DNA from: Paenibacillus woosongensis
Lineage (GTDB): Bacteria > Bacillota > Bacilli > Paenibacillales > Paenibacillaceae
Direction: 5' to 3'
Length of the DNA: 64,000 bases
Assembly: GCF_009725165.1 (NCBI RefSeq)
Contig: NZ_WNZW01000017.1
Location: 34,485-98,484, forward strand
Part shown: positions 17,716 to 27,627 of the stretch, piece by piece
How the letters are laid out: the number at the start of each line of letters is the position of its first letter
Position numbering within the stretch: position 1 is the first letter of the stretch
Made by a program: the position numbers and the translations under genes
The notes under the pieces: model-generated
Told to the model about the DNA's origin: nothing
Database searches by the model: none
The model's input: the letters and a program-made list of their open reading frames with translations, nothing else

Positions 17716-18525
17716 ATGAGATGGGCTGCCTGGCTGGCGAAGCTATCGATTACGGTCGTCATCGTCAGCATGTTAACCGTCGCAACGACGGGTTATGTCG
17801 TCAATTGGTATATTCAGTCACTGCTGAGCAGTTATAACATACCTCTCGAAGTGGAATCGTTAAGCTTGGGAAGCATGATGAAGGGAATGCTGGGCTTTGG
17901 AGGCAAGGGGAGCACAGGCAGAGGCACAGGAAGCAGGACCGCGGGCGGTAATGGCTCGGACAACGGTTCGGGCAGCAGTTCGGATAATGGAAAAGAGAGC
18001 GCCAGGGTCAATCCAGGCATCGGCAGCAGCGCCGGGGAGAGCGAGAATGGGGATCCTGGCACGGATGAAGCTGCTGGCGGGCAAGGCAATGAGGGTGTAA
18101 ACGGCAATCGCGGCGGATCTGACCGTGGTTCGGGCCGCGGATCTGAGCATCCTGATGACAATGGCGTGAACACGGGGGAAGGTATTCCCGAGGACGCGCT
18201 TCCGGTGATGGGAGGGATGGCTTCCGGCCAATCGCAACAACAGTCGCAACAACAATCCCAGCAGGATGCGCTCAGGAACCAGGATCAGGCGGTCGTCATC
18301 TCCCCGGATGATTTGTTGGCTAAAAAGGATGAGCTGCCCGACCAGCAGAAGGAAGAAATATTCAATATCCTGATGTCCAAGCTTCCGGAGGAAGAAATGC
18401 AGAAGATGACTGCGGCAATGGAGGGCGGGTTGACCGAATCCGAAATGATAGAGATTCAGCAAATTTTGTCCAAGCATTTAGATAAAGAACAGTATGCCAA
18501 GGTCATGAATATGCTCAAAAAATAA
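17716..18525 (+). CDS. Membrane-anchored Gly/Ser/Asn-rich protein, function unknown
   Basis: A 269-aa protein. One N-terminal helix (about residues 8-30) acts as signal or anchor. Residues about 62-180 form a low-complexity linker rich in Gly, Ser, Asn, Asp and Arg. A Gln/Ser block (QSQQQSQQQSQQ) and a charged, helical C-terminal domain of about 75 residues follow, containing similar short helices (LPDQQKEEIFNIL, LTESEMIEIQQIL). ATG follows AGAAGGAGGAA. The order suggests a wall-spanning linker presenting an outer domain. No family was recognised. It lies between purA and the M23 peptidase, each separated by a terminator. Confidence 0.85.
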   Translation: MRWAAWLAKLSITVVIVSMLTVATTGYVVNWYIQSLLSSYNIPLEVESLSLGSMMKGMLGFGGKGSTGRGTGSRTAGGNGSDNGSGSSSDNGKESARVNPGIGSSAGESENGDPGTDEAAGGQGNEGVNGNRGGSDRGSGRGSEHPDDNGVNTGEGIPEDALPVMGGMASGQSQQQSQQQSQQDALRNQDQAVVISPDDLLAKKDELPDQQKEEIFNILMSKLPEEEMQKMTAAMEGGLTESEMIEIQQILSKHLDKEQYAKVMNMLKK

Positions 18526-18617
18526 TGGAAAGACTTTCTACTAAATCACCATGATAGCGGTACCATTCACAGGATTGTAAATAAAATACTCCCTGGATAT
18601 TTTAGCAAAAACATGTT

Positions 18618-18641
18618 AAACCCGCTCCCGCAGCGGGTTTT
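18618..18641 (+). terminator. Rho-independent terminator after the Gly/Ser-rich gene
   Basis: AAACCCGCT / AGCGGGTTT with loop CCCGC and a T-rich tail. Confidence 0.85.
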
Positions 18642-18763
18642 TGCCATTTGTGAACAGAGTTGAAATTCGGGAGGGTCGTATGCTAAAGTAGACGATAGCG
18701 ACCAAAGGTTAAAATTTTGAAACTATTTATTGTCGAATAGAGTCAATATAAAGGAGATTTACC

Positions 18764-20305
18764 ATGAAGGGTTTCAGGGGAAAACTTGGGCTTGATTGGC
18801 TTACGGAGCGTTATCAGTCTGCAGTTCAGCGCATCAGGCCAAGCCACAATCTACCGGAAAATGAACAAGATGATATAGATAGCACGGATATAGAGCGGAA
18901 AACGCGATCACGCAGAGTCAGAATTGGGGCAATCGCTGCCGTACTTGCAACAGGCATGTTATTGGCAGGTTACCAGTATGCGCAGGCGCATACGGTGACC
19001 TATTATCGCGTCATGCTCCATGATGAGGAGATCGGAACGATCGATAGCGAGGACCAGCTGCAGGCGCTCTACAAGCGCAAAGAGCAGGAGTACGCCGAGA
19101 AGTATCCACAGGCGGATATGGTAGTTAATACGAAGGGCATAACAACGGTCGAGGCGAAGAAGTATAAAGCCAAGATCGATACGGAGGCTACTCTGGACAA
19201 GCTGTATGAGAGGCTGACGGGTTATTCCCGCGGGGTAGAGCTGAAGGTCGACGGCAAGACCATTGCGGTCGTGAAGGATCAAGCAACGGCAGACGCGATT
19301 CTGGAGCAAGTGAAAGGGAAATACATACCGGGCACTTCATCCAATCCTGCGGCTTCTAGAATTAAATTAGTGAGCAGCAATCCGAACGCGGCCAAGAAGC
19401 AAAACGGTGTCTCCGTGGAATCCGCGGAGATCGTGGAGGACGTAACGCAGGTTGCCGTAAAGACGGATCCGAACAAGGTGCTGAGCGCCGAGGAGGCGGT
19501 TCAGCGCATCGTCGAGGGCAGTGAGGCAGCGATCACTTATGTCGTTCGCGAAGGGGATACGATCTCATCCATTGCTAAGCGGTACGGGGTGACTCAGAAG
19601 GAATTGTTCGCGAATAACCCTGGGGTTCAGGAGAAGACAATGCAGATCGGTACAGAACTGAACGTAAAGGCGTTGAAGCCTGCTCTGACCGTAAAGACGG
19701 TTGAACTGGTATCCGAGGAAATCGTCACCGAACCGGAAGTGATTATTCAGAAAAATGCGGATATGAAAGCCGGTCAGTCCAAGGTTGTTGCGGAGGGGCA
19801 AAGCGGTCTGAAGATTATGGAATATCGGCTGACCAAAGAGAATGGCGAGGTGGTCACCGAGGAATGGCTTGGCCATGAGGTCATTAAGGCATCGTCTCCG
19901 CGCATCATTATGAAAGGAACGAAGATCGTCGGCGAGGGCAGCGGCCAGTTCGCGTGGCCGGTATCCGGCGCACGAATGACGAGCAGCTACGGCGAGCGTT
20001 GGGGCCGAACTCATAAAGGCGTTGATCTGGTCTCCTCGAATCGGAACATTCTTGCCGCGGATGAAGGAGTTGTCAGCTTCGCAGGCGTCAAATCCGGCTA
20101 TGGCAATGTTATTATTATTAATCATAATAACGGATATGAGACGCTGTATGGGCATCTGAGTAAGATCAGCGTAGAAAAGGGCGACATCGTAGAGAAGGGC
20201 AGCAAAATCGGGGTTATGGGCAGCACGGGGCGTTCTACCGGGACGCATTTGCATTTTGAAATTCATAAGAATGGCAACGTGCAAAATCCGATGAAATATC
20301 TATAG
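18764..20305 (+). CDS. LysM-G5-M23 peptidoglycan endopeptidase
   Basis: A 513-aa protein with a cytoplasmic start of about 55 residues and one membrane anchor (about 56-76). After an extracellular helical region come a LysM domain (about 258-305, YVVREGDTISSIAKRYGV), a G5 domain (about 308-385) and a C-terminal peptidase M23 domain (about 405-513). The zinc ligands are visible in HKGVDL and HLHFE, with the conserved YGHLSK. It should cut peptide bonds in peptidoglycan at the cell surface. ATG 18764 follows AAAGGAG. Homologues in the neighbourhood of walRK suggest control by the WalR cell-wall regulon, but no WalR box was identified here. Confidence 0.93.
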   Translation: MKGFRGKLGLDWLTERYQSAVQRIRPSHNLPENEQDDIDSTDIERKTRSRRVRIGAIAAVLATGMLLAGYQYAQAHTVTYYRVMLHDEEIGTIDSEDQLQALYKRKEQEYAEKYPQADMVVNTKGITTVEAKKYKAKIDTEATLDKLYERLTGYSRGVELKVDGKTIAVVKDQATADAILEQVKGKYIPGTSSNPAASRIKLVSSNPNAAKKQNGVSVESAEIVEDVTQVAVKTDPNKVLSAEEAVQRIVEGSEAAITYVVREGDTISSIAKRYGVTQKELFANNPGVQEKTMQIGTELNVKALKPALTVKTVELVSEEIVTEPEVIIQKNADMKAGQSKVVAEGQSGLKIMEYRLTKENGEVVTEEWLGHEVIKASSPRIIMKGTKIVGEGSGQFAWPVSGARMTSSYGERWGRTHKGVDLVSSNRNILAADEGVVSFAGVKSGYGNVIIINHNNGYETLYGHLSKISVEKGDIVEKGSKIGVMGSTGRSTGTHLHFEIHKNGNVQNPMKYL

Positions 20306-20337
20306 TATAAGGGTAGTTAAAAAAGTCATGCTCAAAT

Positions 20338-20397
20338 AAAAATGGCCCGCGCGGCCGGTGTTCCTGATGGAACATCGTTGCGCAGGGCCATTTTTTT
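20338..20397. terminator. Bidirectional terminator between convergent genes
   Basis: AAAAATGGCCC (20338) and GGGCCATTTTT (20385) form a long stem extended by GCGC/GCGC. A/T runs on both sides serve the peptidase gene (+) and the adaptor gene (-). Confidence 0.9.
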
Positions 20398-20400
20398 ATA

Positions 20401-21453
20401 TTAATTCGCCGCAAGGGCTTCGACCTCTTGATTGTCTTTCAATTGGTGTTGACCCGATACCACGATCTGATCTCCCGCGGCCAAGCCTTCGATGACCTCC
20501 TGATACAATTCGTTGAGGCGTCCGAGTTCCACTTGCCGCTTCTCGACTTTGCCACCAGAGAAGAGATAGACGTAGGTGTTGCTCTCTTCCCGGATAATCG
20601 CCGTAGTTGGGATGGTGAGCACTTCCTGCTCTGCTTCATCGGTCAGCCGCAGCTGCACTTTGGTTCCCGGTTTCAGGGCCAGACTGGCGTTATCGGCTTG
20701 CAGCTCCAGCTCATAGGTTCTGTTCATCGTGTCCATGATGTCGGCGAAATAGACGATTTTCCCTTTGAACAGCTGGTCCGGCCGGTCGGCCGCATAGAAC
20801 GATAGCTCGGTTTTACCTTTAAGGAGCTTGGCGTTTTCCTCTGTGATGTTCGCCTTGATTTTGACCGGGTTGATCTGCTGAATTTTGCCAACGATTCCTT
20901 GGTTTATGGTCATGCCGGGCTCAATCGAGAAATCGGTCAGAATGCCGCTGATTGGAGCGGTCACTTTATAATTGTCCAAGGTGCGGTTGATTTGCTCGAT
21001 ATCGATTTGTGCCATTCGAATTTGATCTTTCAGCGGCTGGAGGGCATCCGGATCGTCTTGCGCAGCGAACTGGCCCTCTTTCAAATTATTCTGGGCCGTG
21101 CGGAGCCCGATTTCGGCCTTTTGCTTCTGCAGCAGCACATCGGCTGGATCCAGTTCAAACAGCAGTTCCCCCTGTTTTACCTGATCACCACGCTTTTTCA
21201 ACGCTTTAAGCACGTCGCCGCTTGCTTTGACCACGACATCTCTTTCCGCTGAAGCTGTCACTTCGGCTACCGTCTCCTGAGGAGCGCCAATGCTTCTCTT
21301 TTGAGCTTCACTGATCTTGACAGCGGGCTTCTGTATGGCCTTCTGCACTTCCATTTGCGTTTCCTGAGGGGCATTGCAGCCGGCCAGGGCTGTTCCGCCC
21401 ACGGCCAGCAACGCGCTGCCCATTATAATTTGTATCCATCGTTTGTTTCTCAT
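20401..21453 (-). CDS. RND-type efflux membrane-fusion (adaptor) lipoprotein
   Basis: A 350-aa HlyD/AcrA-like adaptor. The signal peptide ends in lipobox LAGC (Cys about residue 26). It then has a barrel-sandwich half (KRGDQVKQGELLFELDP), a coiled-coil hairpin (about 115-155) and the second half (YKVTAPISGILTDFSIEPGM), a beta-barrel and a membrane-proximal domain. It links to the RND pump encoded upstream, whose end overlaps this start by 4 nt. In a Gram-positive cell it acts at the outer face of the membrane. The substrate is unknown. Confidence 0.92.
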   Translation of the reverse strand: MRNKRWIQIIMGSALLAVGGTALAGCNAPQETQMEVQKAIQKPAVKISEAQKRSIGAPQETVAEVTASAERDVVVKASGDVLKALKKRGDQVKQGELLFELDPADVLLQKQKAEIGLRTAQNNLKEGQFAAQDDPDALQPLKDQIRMAQIDIEQINRTLDNYKVTAPISGILTDFSIEPGMTINQGIVGKIQQINPVKIKANITEENAKLLKGKTELSFYAADRPDQLFKGKIVYFADIMDTMNRTYELELQADNASLALKPGTKVQLRLTDEAEQEVLTIPTTAIIREESNTYVYLFSGGKVEKRQVELGRLNELYQEVIEGLAAGDQIVVSGQHQLKDNQEVEALAAN

Positions 21454-24400
21454 TGACTTACCACTCCCTCACTGATGTCGTCGGATGATTTATCGACTCG
21501 GCCCCTTCTTCGGAACAGACGGCCCATCCGGTTCTTGAATGATTCCAGTAATTCGTAGACGACCGGAACGACGACCAATGTCAGAATCGTTGACGTAACG
21601 AGTCCGCCGATCACGACGACGGCCATGCCTTTCGAAATAATGGCTCCACCTTCGGTAAACCCAAGCGCAAGCGGCAGCATGGCGACCATCGTTACGACCG
21701 CTGTCATGATGATCGGTCTTAGGCGAAGCATGCCCGCTTCAACCAAGGCGTGGCGAACGGTGTAGCCTTCGTCGCGCAGCTGCTGCGTCCGGTCGATAAG
21801 CAGAATTGCGTTGGTCACGACGATTCCGATTAGCATCATGAAGCCGATCAGCGAGGTGATGCTTAGCGCTTCGCCGCTGATCAATAGACCAAGCAAACCG
21901 CCGATTACGGCAAGCGGCAGCGAGAATAGGATGACAAACGGTGCGCTCAGATTGCCGAAAGCAATAACCATGATGAGATAGACGATAAATACGGCTGCCC
22001 CCATGGCGACAAACAGCTGGGAGAAGCTTTCTCCGATATCTTCATTAATCCCGCCGACTTCGCGCGATACGCCGTCAGGAAGCTCAACCTGATCCAGAGC
22101 CATCGCGACTTGACCGGCAACGCCGCCCTTGTTTTGGCTGTCGATTTTGGCGGTAATGTTCACGACCTGTTCCTGGTCGTTACGCTGAATGCTGGAGGCG
22201 GCGTTGATGATGTTCAGCTTCGCCACCTCTTTCAGATAAACGATGGAGCCGCTCCCCGTACGGAACGGGATATCCCCCAGCTTGGACAGCGTATCAATGC
22301 CCGATTTATCCAGTTGGACCGTTGTCGTGTAAGTGATGTTATCCAGCTTGACATCACCGATTTCATCCTCGGCCAGCCAACCGGCGACGGTCTGCTGTAC
22401 CGTAGAGGCGCTCAGTCCGTATTGCCAAACTTTGTTCTGATCGACTTCGATCTCAAGCTCCTTCTTGGCATCGCTGAGGGAGTCCTCCACTTCCTTGATT
22501 TCTGGAAACTCCTTCAGCTTCTCCTTCAGCAGCGAAGAAGCTTCAACCAACCGGTTGAGGTCATCCCCTTTCAGGGAATATTGGAAGTCGGTGCCGCCCG
22601 CCGAATTACCCTCCAGGGATCTAACGTCCAATTCAGAGTCTACCGGCAATTCGGCCATCAAAATATTTTTGTATTGCTCCTGAACAGTTTTGACATTGCT
22701 GCCTTCGCTAACTTCGGTAAAAATCTGCGCCCGGTAAGGCGTTGCCTCCGTGGAGCCGTCAAATCCGATCAGCGCTTCAGTAAAGGTAAATTGCGGCTGG
22801 CCATCGGCCGTCTTCGCAAGATGCAAAATCTCTTCCATATCTTTGATTTTGGCATCCATAGTTTTCAAAGAAGTTTCGTACGGCATCTTAATGACGAAGT
22901 AAAACTGCCGCGGAGGCTCTTCCTCCGGCATCAAGGTGACCGATAGAAACGGCAGCGTTCCGATAATTGACGCGATAAACAGGAATCCTGCTGCCAGCAG
23001 CGTTTTGATCCGGTGGCGCAGCGACCATTCCAGGACACGGCGGTAAAAAGCCGTCGAGCGTCCTGCCTTCTCTTCATGATGCTTGATCTTGGCTCCGCGG
23101 AGCACCAGTACCTTCGCCAGCATCGGGATTACCGTCAATGCTACTAGCAGCGAAGCTAACATGGCGGTGGACAGCGTAATCGCGAACGGCTGGAACAATT
23201 GCCCGACCATACCGCTGACAAATGCGAGCGGGGCGAAGACCCCGACCGTCGTCAGTGTGGATGACGTAATTGCTGCGCCGACTTCACGGGTAGCCAGCTT
23301 AATGACCGATTCGCCGCGCTCCTGCGCTTTCTGCAAATGTGAATATATATTTTCGATAACGACGATACTGTCGTCCACGACCCGTCCAATCGCGATGAAC
23401 ATACCGCCGAGCGTCAGAATGTTCAAGGAAATGTCCAGGGAATTCATAACGAGCAGTGTTATCAGGATCGAAAGTGGAATCGAGACCAGAACGATCAAGG
23501 TCATACGTAAATTCCGCAGGAACAGCAGGATGACGAGCGCTGCCAGCAGCGCGCCGGTGAGCCCCTCATGCACCATTCCGCTAATGGAGGAACTGACTAA
23601 TTCCGAAGTGTCATAAATCGTCTTAAAGCCGATATCGGGAAGCTGCTGCTCCCATTTGGCGAACAGGGACTCGACTTCCCTGGCGAAATCTACGGCGTTG
23701 GCCTCGCTCGTTTTGTACAGCTGGATGCCGATGGCTGGCTGCTGATTCAGTCGAGCTACAAAATCGGATTCCGAGATCGATTCGATCTTGCCCAGCTGAT
23801 TCAGGCGAACCCGGGTGCCGCTCTGGGTCAGCAAGTCCATATTTTCCAAGTTATACACACTGTTGGTGTCGCCCTTTACACGGGCCATCAAGGAGCTGCC
23901 ATCGAGATCGACGGCTCCTGCCGGCAGCGAAGTGAGGTTTTGGCGCACCTGGCCGGATACTTGTCCGGGAGTAAGGCCGAAATCATTCAGCTTCCCGGCA
24001 TCAAGCTTGATGGTAAGCTTCGTTTCCCGCGCTCCGATTTCGTCCATGTGGTCGTAGCCAGGGATCGATTCGAGTTCGGGTTTGATCTCGTTCGCATACC
24101 ATTGATCCAGCTCTGACTGGCTCATGCCATTTTGGCCATAGATGGCGAAGTAATAAGCCGGAATTGAGGCGAAACCGAAGGTGGCCACCTTCGGAGTGCT
24201 GGCCGAAGCGGGAAGATTGACCTCTTGCAGCAAGCTTTCAATATCCTGCTTTTTCTTTTCGGGGTCGGCCTTATCAGTCAGCATGACTATAATGGTCGCA
24301 AAGTTGTCGCTTGACGTAGAGTCCAGCGAGGTAACTCCCTCCATGTTGGCTATCTTTTTCTCTATCGGCTTGGTTACTTGTTCCATGACGTCGCTGGGAG

Positions 24401-24563
24401 ACCCGGGATATTGGGCCGTTATGTATACCATGGGAATCGAGATGTCCGGCATGATCTCCGTCTTTAAATTCCCAGCCGCATACAGGCCGCCGCCAAACAA
24501 CATGATGATCATAATAAACAAGGCGCCTATATTCTTCATGGAAAAACTAGTTAGTTTGTTCAT
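21450..24563 (-). CDS. RND-family efflux permease (SwrC/AcrB-like)
   Basis: A 1037-aa proton-driven pump with the AcrB plan: twelve membrane helices in two halves and two large extracytoplasmic loops. Recognisable motifs are MPDISIPMVYITAQYPGSP near the start, GRVVDDSIVVIENI in helix 4 with the acidic proton-relay residues, and GIVVTNAILLIDR in the second half. The B. subtilis relative SwrC (YerP) exports surfactin. It forms an operon with the adaptor and lies downstream of, and in the same direction as, a two-component system. Confidence 0.94.
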   Translation of the reverse strand: MNKLTSFSMKNIGALFIMIIMLFGGGLYAAGNLKTEIMPDISIPMVYITAQYPGSPSDVMEQVTKPIEKKIANMEGVTSLDSTSSDNFATIIVMLTDKADPEKKKQDIESLLQEVNLPASASTPKVATFGFASIPAYYFAIYGQNGMSQSELDQWYANEIKPELESIPGYDHMDEIGARETKLTIKLDAGKLNDFGLTPGQVSGQVRQNLTSLPAGAVDLDGSSLMARVKGDTNSVYNLENMDLLTQSGTRVRLNQLGKIESISESDFVARLNQQPAIGIQLYKTSEANAVDFAREVESLFAKWEQQLPDIGFKTIYDTSELVSSSISGMVHEGLTGALLAALVILLFLRNLRMTLIVLVSIPLSILITLLVMNSLDISLNILTLGGMFIAIGRVVDDSIVVIENIYSHLQKAQERGESVIKLATREVGAAITSSTLTTVGVFAPLAFVSGMVGQLFQPFAITLSTAMLASLLVALTVIPMLAKVLVLRGAKIKHHEEKAGRSTAFYRRVLEWSLRHRIKTLLAAGFLFIASIIGTLPFLSVTLMPEEEPPRQFYFVIKMPYETSLKTMDAKIKDMEEILHLAKTADGQPQFTFTEALIGFDGSTEATPYRAQIFTEVSEGSNVKTVQEQYKNILMAELPVDSELDVRSLEGNSAGGTDFQYSLKGDDLNRLVEASSLLKEKLKEFPEIKEVEDSLSDAKKELEIEVDQNKVWQYGLSASTVQQTVAGWLAEDEIGDVKLDNITYTTTVQLDKSGIDTLSKLGDIPFRTGSGSIVYLKEVAKLNIINAASSIQRNDQEQVVNITAKIDSQNKGGVAGQVAMALDQVELPDGVSREVGGINEDIGESFSQLFVAMGAAVFIVYLIMVIAFGNLSAPFVILFSLPLAVIGGLLGLLISGEALSITSLIGFMMLIGIVVTNAILLIDRTQQLRDEGYTVRHALVEAGMLRLRPIIMTAVVTMVAMLPLALGFTEGGAIISKGMAVVVIGGLVTSTILTLVVVPVVYELLESFKNRMGRLFRRRGRVDKSSDDISEGVVSQ

Positions 24564-24664
24564 GGTAATCCTCCTATCTTAAGAAAGATTACCTTATAAA
24601 TGTGAACTGAATATGAATAAGAAGCCAAATTTACAATTAACTTCGCAGGGCAAAACTAAATTGT

Positions 24665-26014
24665 TCAAGAGGGCAGGGTCACAGTGATTTCCGTTCCGGT
24701 TCCGGGCTCGCTGCGCACTTCGATATGGCCGTGATGCAGGTCTACGATTCTTTTGACGATCGCCAGGCCCAGACCGTTGCCATTATATACCCGGTTGCGG
24801 GAGCGGTCCGCCTTGTAGAATCGTTCGAATATTTGGGCCTGATCCTCCGGCGCAATGCCGATTCCCGTATCTTTGATCGTCACGGAAACCTGGTGGATGC
24901 CCCGCTGAACGTCAATGGCGATTTTGCCGCCTTCCGGCGTAAAGCGGATGCTGTTTCCCAGCAGGTTGATCCACACCTGGTCCAGCTGGTCCCGGTCACC
25001 GCAAACTTTGACCACAGGCAGATCCAGATCGATCGCAATCGATTTGGCGGCCCATTGCGGCTCCAGAGCAACAGCCGTTTGCCGGATCTGTTCATCGAGC
25101 CGGAATGTGACGGGATGGAACGGATGGTGCTTCGATTCAAGCGAGGCCAAATGCAGCAGGTTGTCGCTCATTCGGGACATTCGCTCGCTCTCCGCGATAA
25201 TGATGTCCAAATAACGATCCCGGTTCTTATGGTCGAGCGTATCGTTCTCCTTCAGCGCCTTGGCAAATCCGCGGATGGACGTAAGCGGCGACTGAATTTC
25301 GTGCGAGACGTTGGAGACGAAGTCCTGGCGCATCTCCTCAATTTGCTGCAGCTGCCGCCGCATTTCGTTAAAGCTCTGCACCAGGACGCCCAATTCGTCT
25401 TTGCGCCGCGCTTTCAGCTCGCTGCTGAAATCGCCTTTGGCCATCCGCTTCGTCGCTTCCGTCATTTTGCGCAAAGGCTGGATCAAAAAGGCGGCTTCCA
25501 CAACGAAAAACAGGCTGCCGCCCACCAACAGGACAGTGATCCCGGTGAGGATCATGCCGCCGATCGGATAACCGACCTGGCTGTTCGAGCTTGGCTCGAT
25601 AAACATGGCATAGGTTTGGCCTTGATGCCCGAAAGGCAGCCCTACATAGGTATGTCCTTCAGAGGTAGTGCTCTTCAATGTCTCCCCTTGAAGCACGCGT
25701 TCGACTTGCTCCCGGCTTACTTCGATTAGGGAATCGGAGCCGTATTTCTCCTCGGACAGGGAGCCGTCGAAAATTTGCATGCTGACCATATTGGCCAAAT
25801 CCTTGATGTCGTCCATGACCAGGGCTCGGCGGTCATACCCGACCCGATCAAAAATCCGGATTAGGCTTTGGCCCAGTGTAATCATGTAGTCCTGGGTTTG
25901 ATCCTGGATCTGACGCTGGTATAAATAGCCGATAACCATCGTAGAGGTCAGCAGGCTGACGAGAATGGCTACCAGAAACATCACAACAATACGGACATAT
26001 AGCGATTTGATCAT
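24665..26014 (-). CDS. Sensor histidine kinase next to the RND pump
   Basis: A 449-aa classical kinase with two membrane helices (about 9-30 and 160-182) flanking an extracellular sensor region. It then has a HAMP domain (about 183-235), HisKA with FVSNVSHEIQSPLTSIRGF (His near 244) and an ATPase domain with NLLGNSIRFTPEGG, DTGIGI and GNGLGLAI. The start overlaps the regulator gene by 4 nt. It is predicted to sense envelope or antimicrobial stress and to control the downstream pump, by position. Confidence 0.93.
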   Translation of the reverse strand: MIKSLYVRIVVMFLVAILVSLLTSTMVIGYLYQRQIQDQTQDYMITLGQSLIRIFDRVGYDRRALVMDDIKDLANMVSMQIFDGSLSEEKYGSDSLIEVSREQVERVLQGETLKSTTSEGHTYVGLPFGHQGQTYAMFIEPSSNSQVGYPIGGMILTGITVLLVGGSLFFVVEAAFLIQPLRKMTEATKRMAKGDFSSELKARRKDELGVLVQSFNEMRRQLQQIEEMRQDFVSNVSHEIQSPLTSIRGFAKALKENDTLDHKNRDRYLDIIIAESERMSRMSDNLLHLASLESKHHPFHPVTFRLDEQIRQTAVALEPQWAAKSIAIDLDLPVVKVCGDRDQLDQVWINLLGNSIRFTPEGGKIAIDVQRGIHQVSVTIKDTGIGIAPEDQAQIFERFYKADRSRNRVYNGNGLGLAIVKRIVDLHHGHIEVRSEPGTGTEITVTLPS

Positions 26015-26697
26015 TTGTCCACCACAAGCCGGTAGCCGAGCCCGTATACGGTGGCGATATGAAAGGAGTGAGCCTCCTCATCGCTTGCGGGGAAGCGTTC
26101 GCGCAGCCTTTTGATATGGACGTCGACCGTACGGTCATCCCCTGTATAGTCGGGACCCCAGATTTGTTCGATGAGCTGCTCGCGGGTAAAGATTTGCCCG
26201 GGATAGCTTCCAAGCTTGAACAGAAGCTCGAATTCCTTGGGCGGGAGCATGAACTCTTCGGAGCCGCGGATCACTTTGTAGCTTTGGCGGTCCAGCAAAA
26301 TGTTCCCGAGATGAATGCTTTGGGAAGAAGCGATTCTGTAGCGCTTGAGCAGCACTTTGATCCGGGCTACCAGCTCGAGCGGCTCAAACGGCTTCACGAC
26401 ATAATCGTCGGCGCCCAGATCAAAGCCCTTGATTTTTTGCCCAGTTTCACCCTTCGCAGTAACCATGAGCAGCGGTGTATCCGGGTACAGGCGACGCAGC
26501 TTAGCGCACAGCTCCCAGCCGTCCATGACCGGCATCATGATGTCGAGTACAACCAGGTCGGCGATTTCCTGCTCCATCATTTTCAGCGCCACGGCGCCGT
26601 TTTCGGCCTGGATGGGGCGGAATCCTTCCTTCGATAAATAGAGACAAATCAGTTCGCGTATATGGGGATCGTCATCGACGAGCATAATGGTGGCCAT
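26011..26697 (-). CDS. OmpR-family response regulator paired with the RND kinase
   Basis: A 228-aa protein. The receiver domain has the acidic pocket DDD (8-10), phospho-acceptor Asp52 in LVVLDIMMPVMDG and Lys in VVKPFEP. A winged-helix DNA-binding domain follows, with REQLIEQIWGPDYTGDDRTVDVHIKRLRERF. It is the first gene of the minus-strand set regulator - kinase - pump - adaptor, and lies 215 bp from the divergent walR. Confidence 0.94.
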   Translation of the reverse strand: MATIMLVDDDPHIRELICLYLSKEGFRPIQAENGAVALKMMEQEIADLVVLDIMMPVMDGWELCAKLRRLYPDTPLLMVTAKGETGQKIKGFDLGADDYVVKPFEPLELVARIKVLLKRYRIASSQSIHLGNILLDRQSYKVIRGSEEFMLPPKEFELLFKLGSYPGQIFTREQLIEQIWGPDYTGDDRTVDVHIKRLRERFPASDEEAHSFHIATVYGLGYRLVVDK

Positions 26698-26912
26698 AGG
26701 GTTAATTATCCTCCTTAAGTGACTGGTAAAAACAAGTAAATGTATGTATGATCTAAAGCGAACGGGAACTTCACCGTCAATGATAGAGTAACAGTTTTAG
26801 GCGGGGGCATTCAATACTTGCCCTAGGCTTCCCGATAGCTGATGCTGCTTAGGATATGGTAAGATAGAGGGAGATCAAAGCCATGATCGAAAGTTTGGGG
26901 TGAATCGCAATC

Positions 26913-27626
26913 ATGCTAGGTAAAATTTTAGTCGTGGACGATGAACGTCCAATTGCCGATATTTTGAAGTTCAATCTAGAAAAAGAAGGGTACGAGGTAA
27001 TCCTTGCTTTCGATGGAATCGAGGCTGTAGAGCTGGCATTCAACGAGCAGCCGGATCTCATTCTGCTTGATTTGATGCTGCCCGGCAAGGATGGCATGGA
27101 TGTGTGCAGAGAGGTTCGCGCCAGACTGCAGACGCCGATCATTATGCTGACCGCCAAAGATGGCGAAATCGATAAGGTGCTTGGGCTGGAGCTTGGAGCC
27201 GATGATTATGTGACGAAGCCGTTCAGCACGCGGGAGCTTCTTGCCCGGGTGAAGGCGCAAATGCGGCGGCAGCAGAAGCCGGCCCCGCTGGAAAGCGCCG
27301 AGGGCAAACAGGGAATCAGCTTGTTTGAGCTGTTTATCGATACGGATATGTATACGGTATACAAAAATGGCGAACCGCTGGATTTAACTCACCGGGAGTT
27401 CGAGCTGGTTCATTATCTGGTGAAGAATGCTGGAAAAGTGATGACCCGAGAGCATCTGCTGCAGGCGGTATGGGGTTATGACTATTTCGGAGACGTGCGG
27501 ACGGTGGACGTGACGATTCGCCGGCTGCGGGAGAAGATTGAGAGTGATCCGAGCAAGCCCGAGTATATTTTGACCCGGCGTGGGCTTGGCTATATGATGC
27601 GCAGCTCCAAGGCGGGTGGATTCTAG
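26913..27626 (+). CDS. walR: Response regulator WalR (YycF)
   Basis: A 237-aa OmpR-family regulator, essential in low-GC Gram-positives, controlling cell-wall hydrolases. The N-terminus LGKILVVDDERPIADILKFNLEKEGYEV, the phospho-acceptor Asp53 in LILLDLMLPGKDG, GADDYVTKPFSTREL and the C-terminal RTVDVTIRRLREKIE match WalR closely. ATG 26913 is used. It is first in the walRK-yycHIJ operon. Confidence 0.97.
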   Translation: MLGKILVVDDERPIADILKFNLEKEGYEVILAFDGIEAVELAFNEQPDLILLDLMLPGKDGMDVCREVRARLQTPIIMLTAKDGEIDKVLGLELGADDYVTKPFSTRELLARVKAQMRRQQKPAPLESAEGKQGISLFELFIDTDMYTVYKNGEPLDLTHREFELVHYLVKNAGKVMTREHLLQAVWGYDYFGDVRTVDVTIRRLREKIESDPSKPEYILTRRGLGYMMRSSKAGGF

Positions 27627-27627
27627 G

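Noticed and set aside
18715..18745. TGAAAC-containing ECF (SigW-like) promoter before the M23 peptidase
   Set aside because: No CGTA-type -10 at the required 16-17 nt spacing.
22110..22946. 278-codon plus-strand frame opposite the RND permease
   Set aside because: Antisense shadow of a clearly conserved pump gene.
24725..25729. 334-codon plus-strand frame opposite the kinase gene
   Set aside because: Shadow frame; kinase motifs on the other strand are complete.
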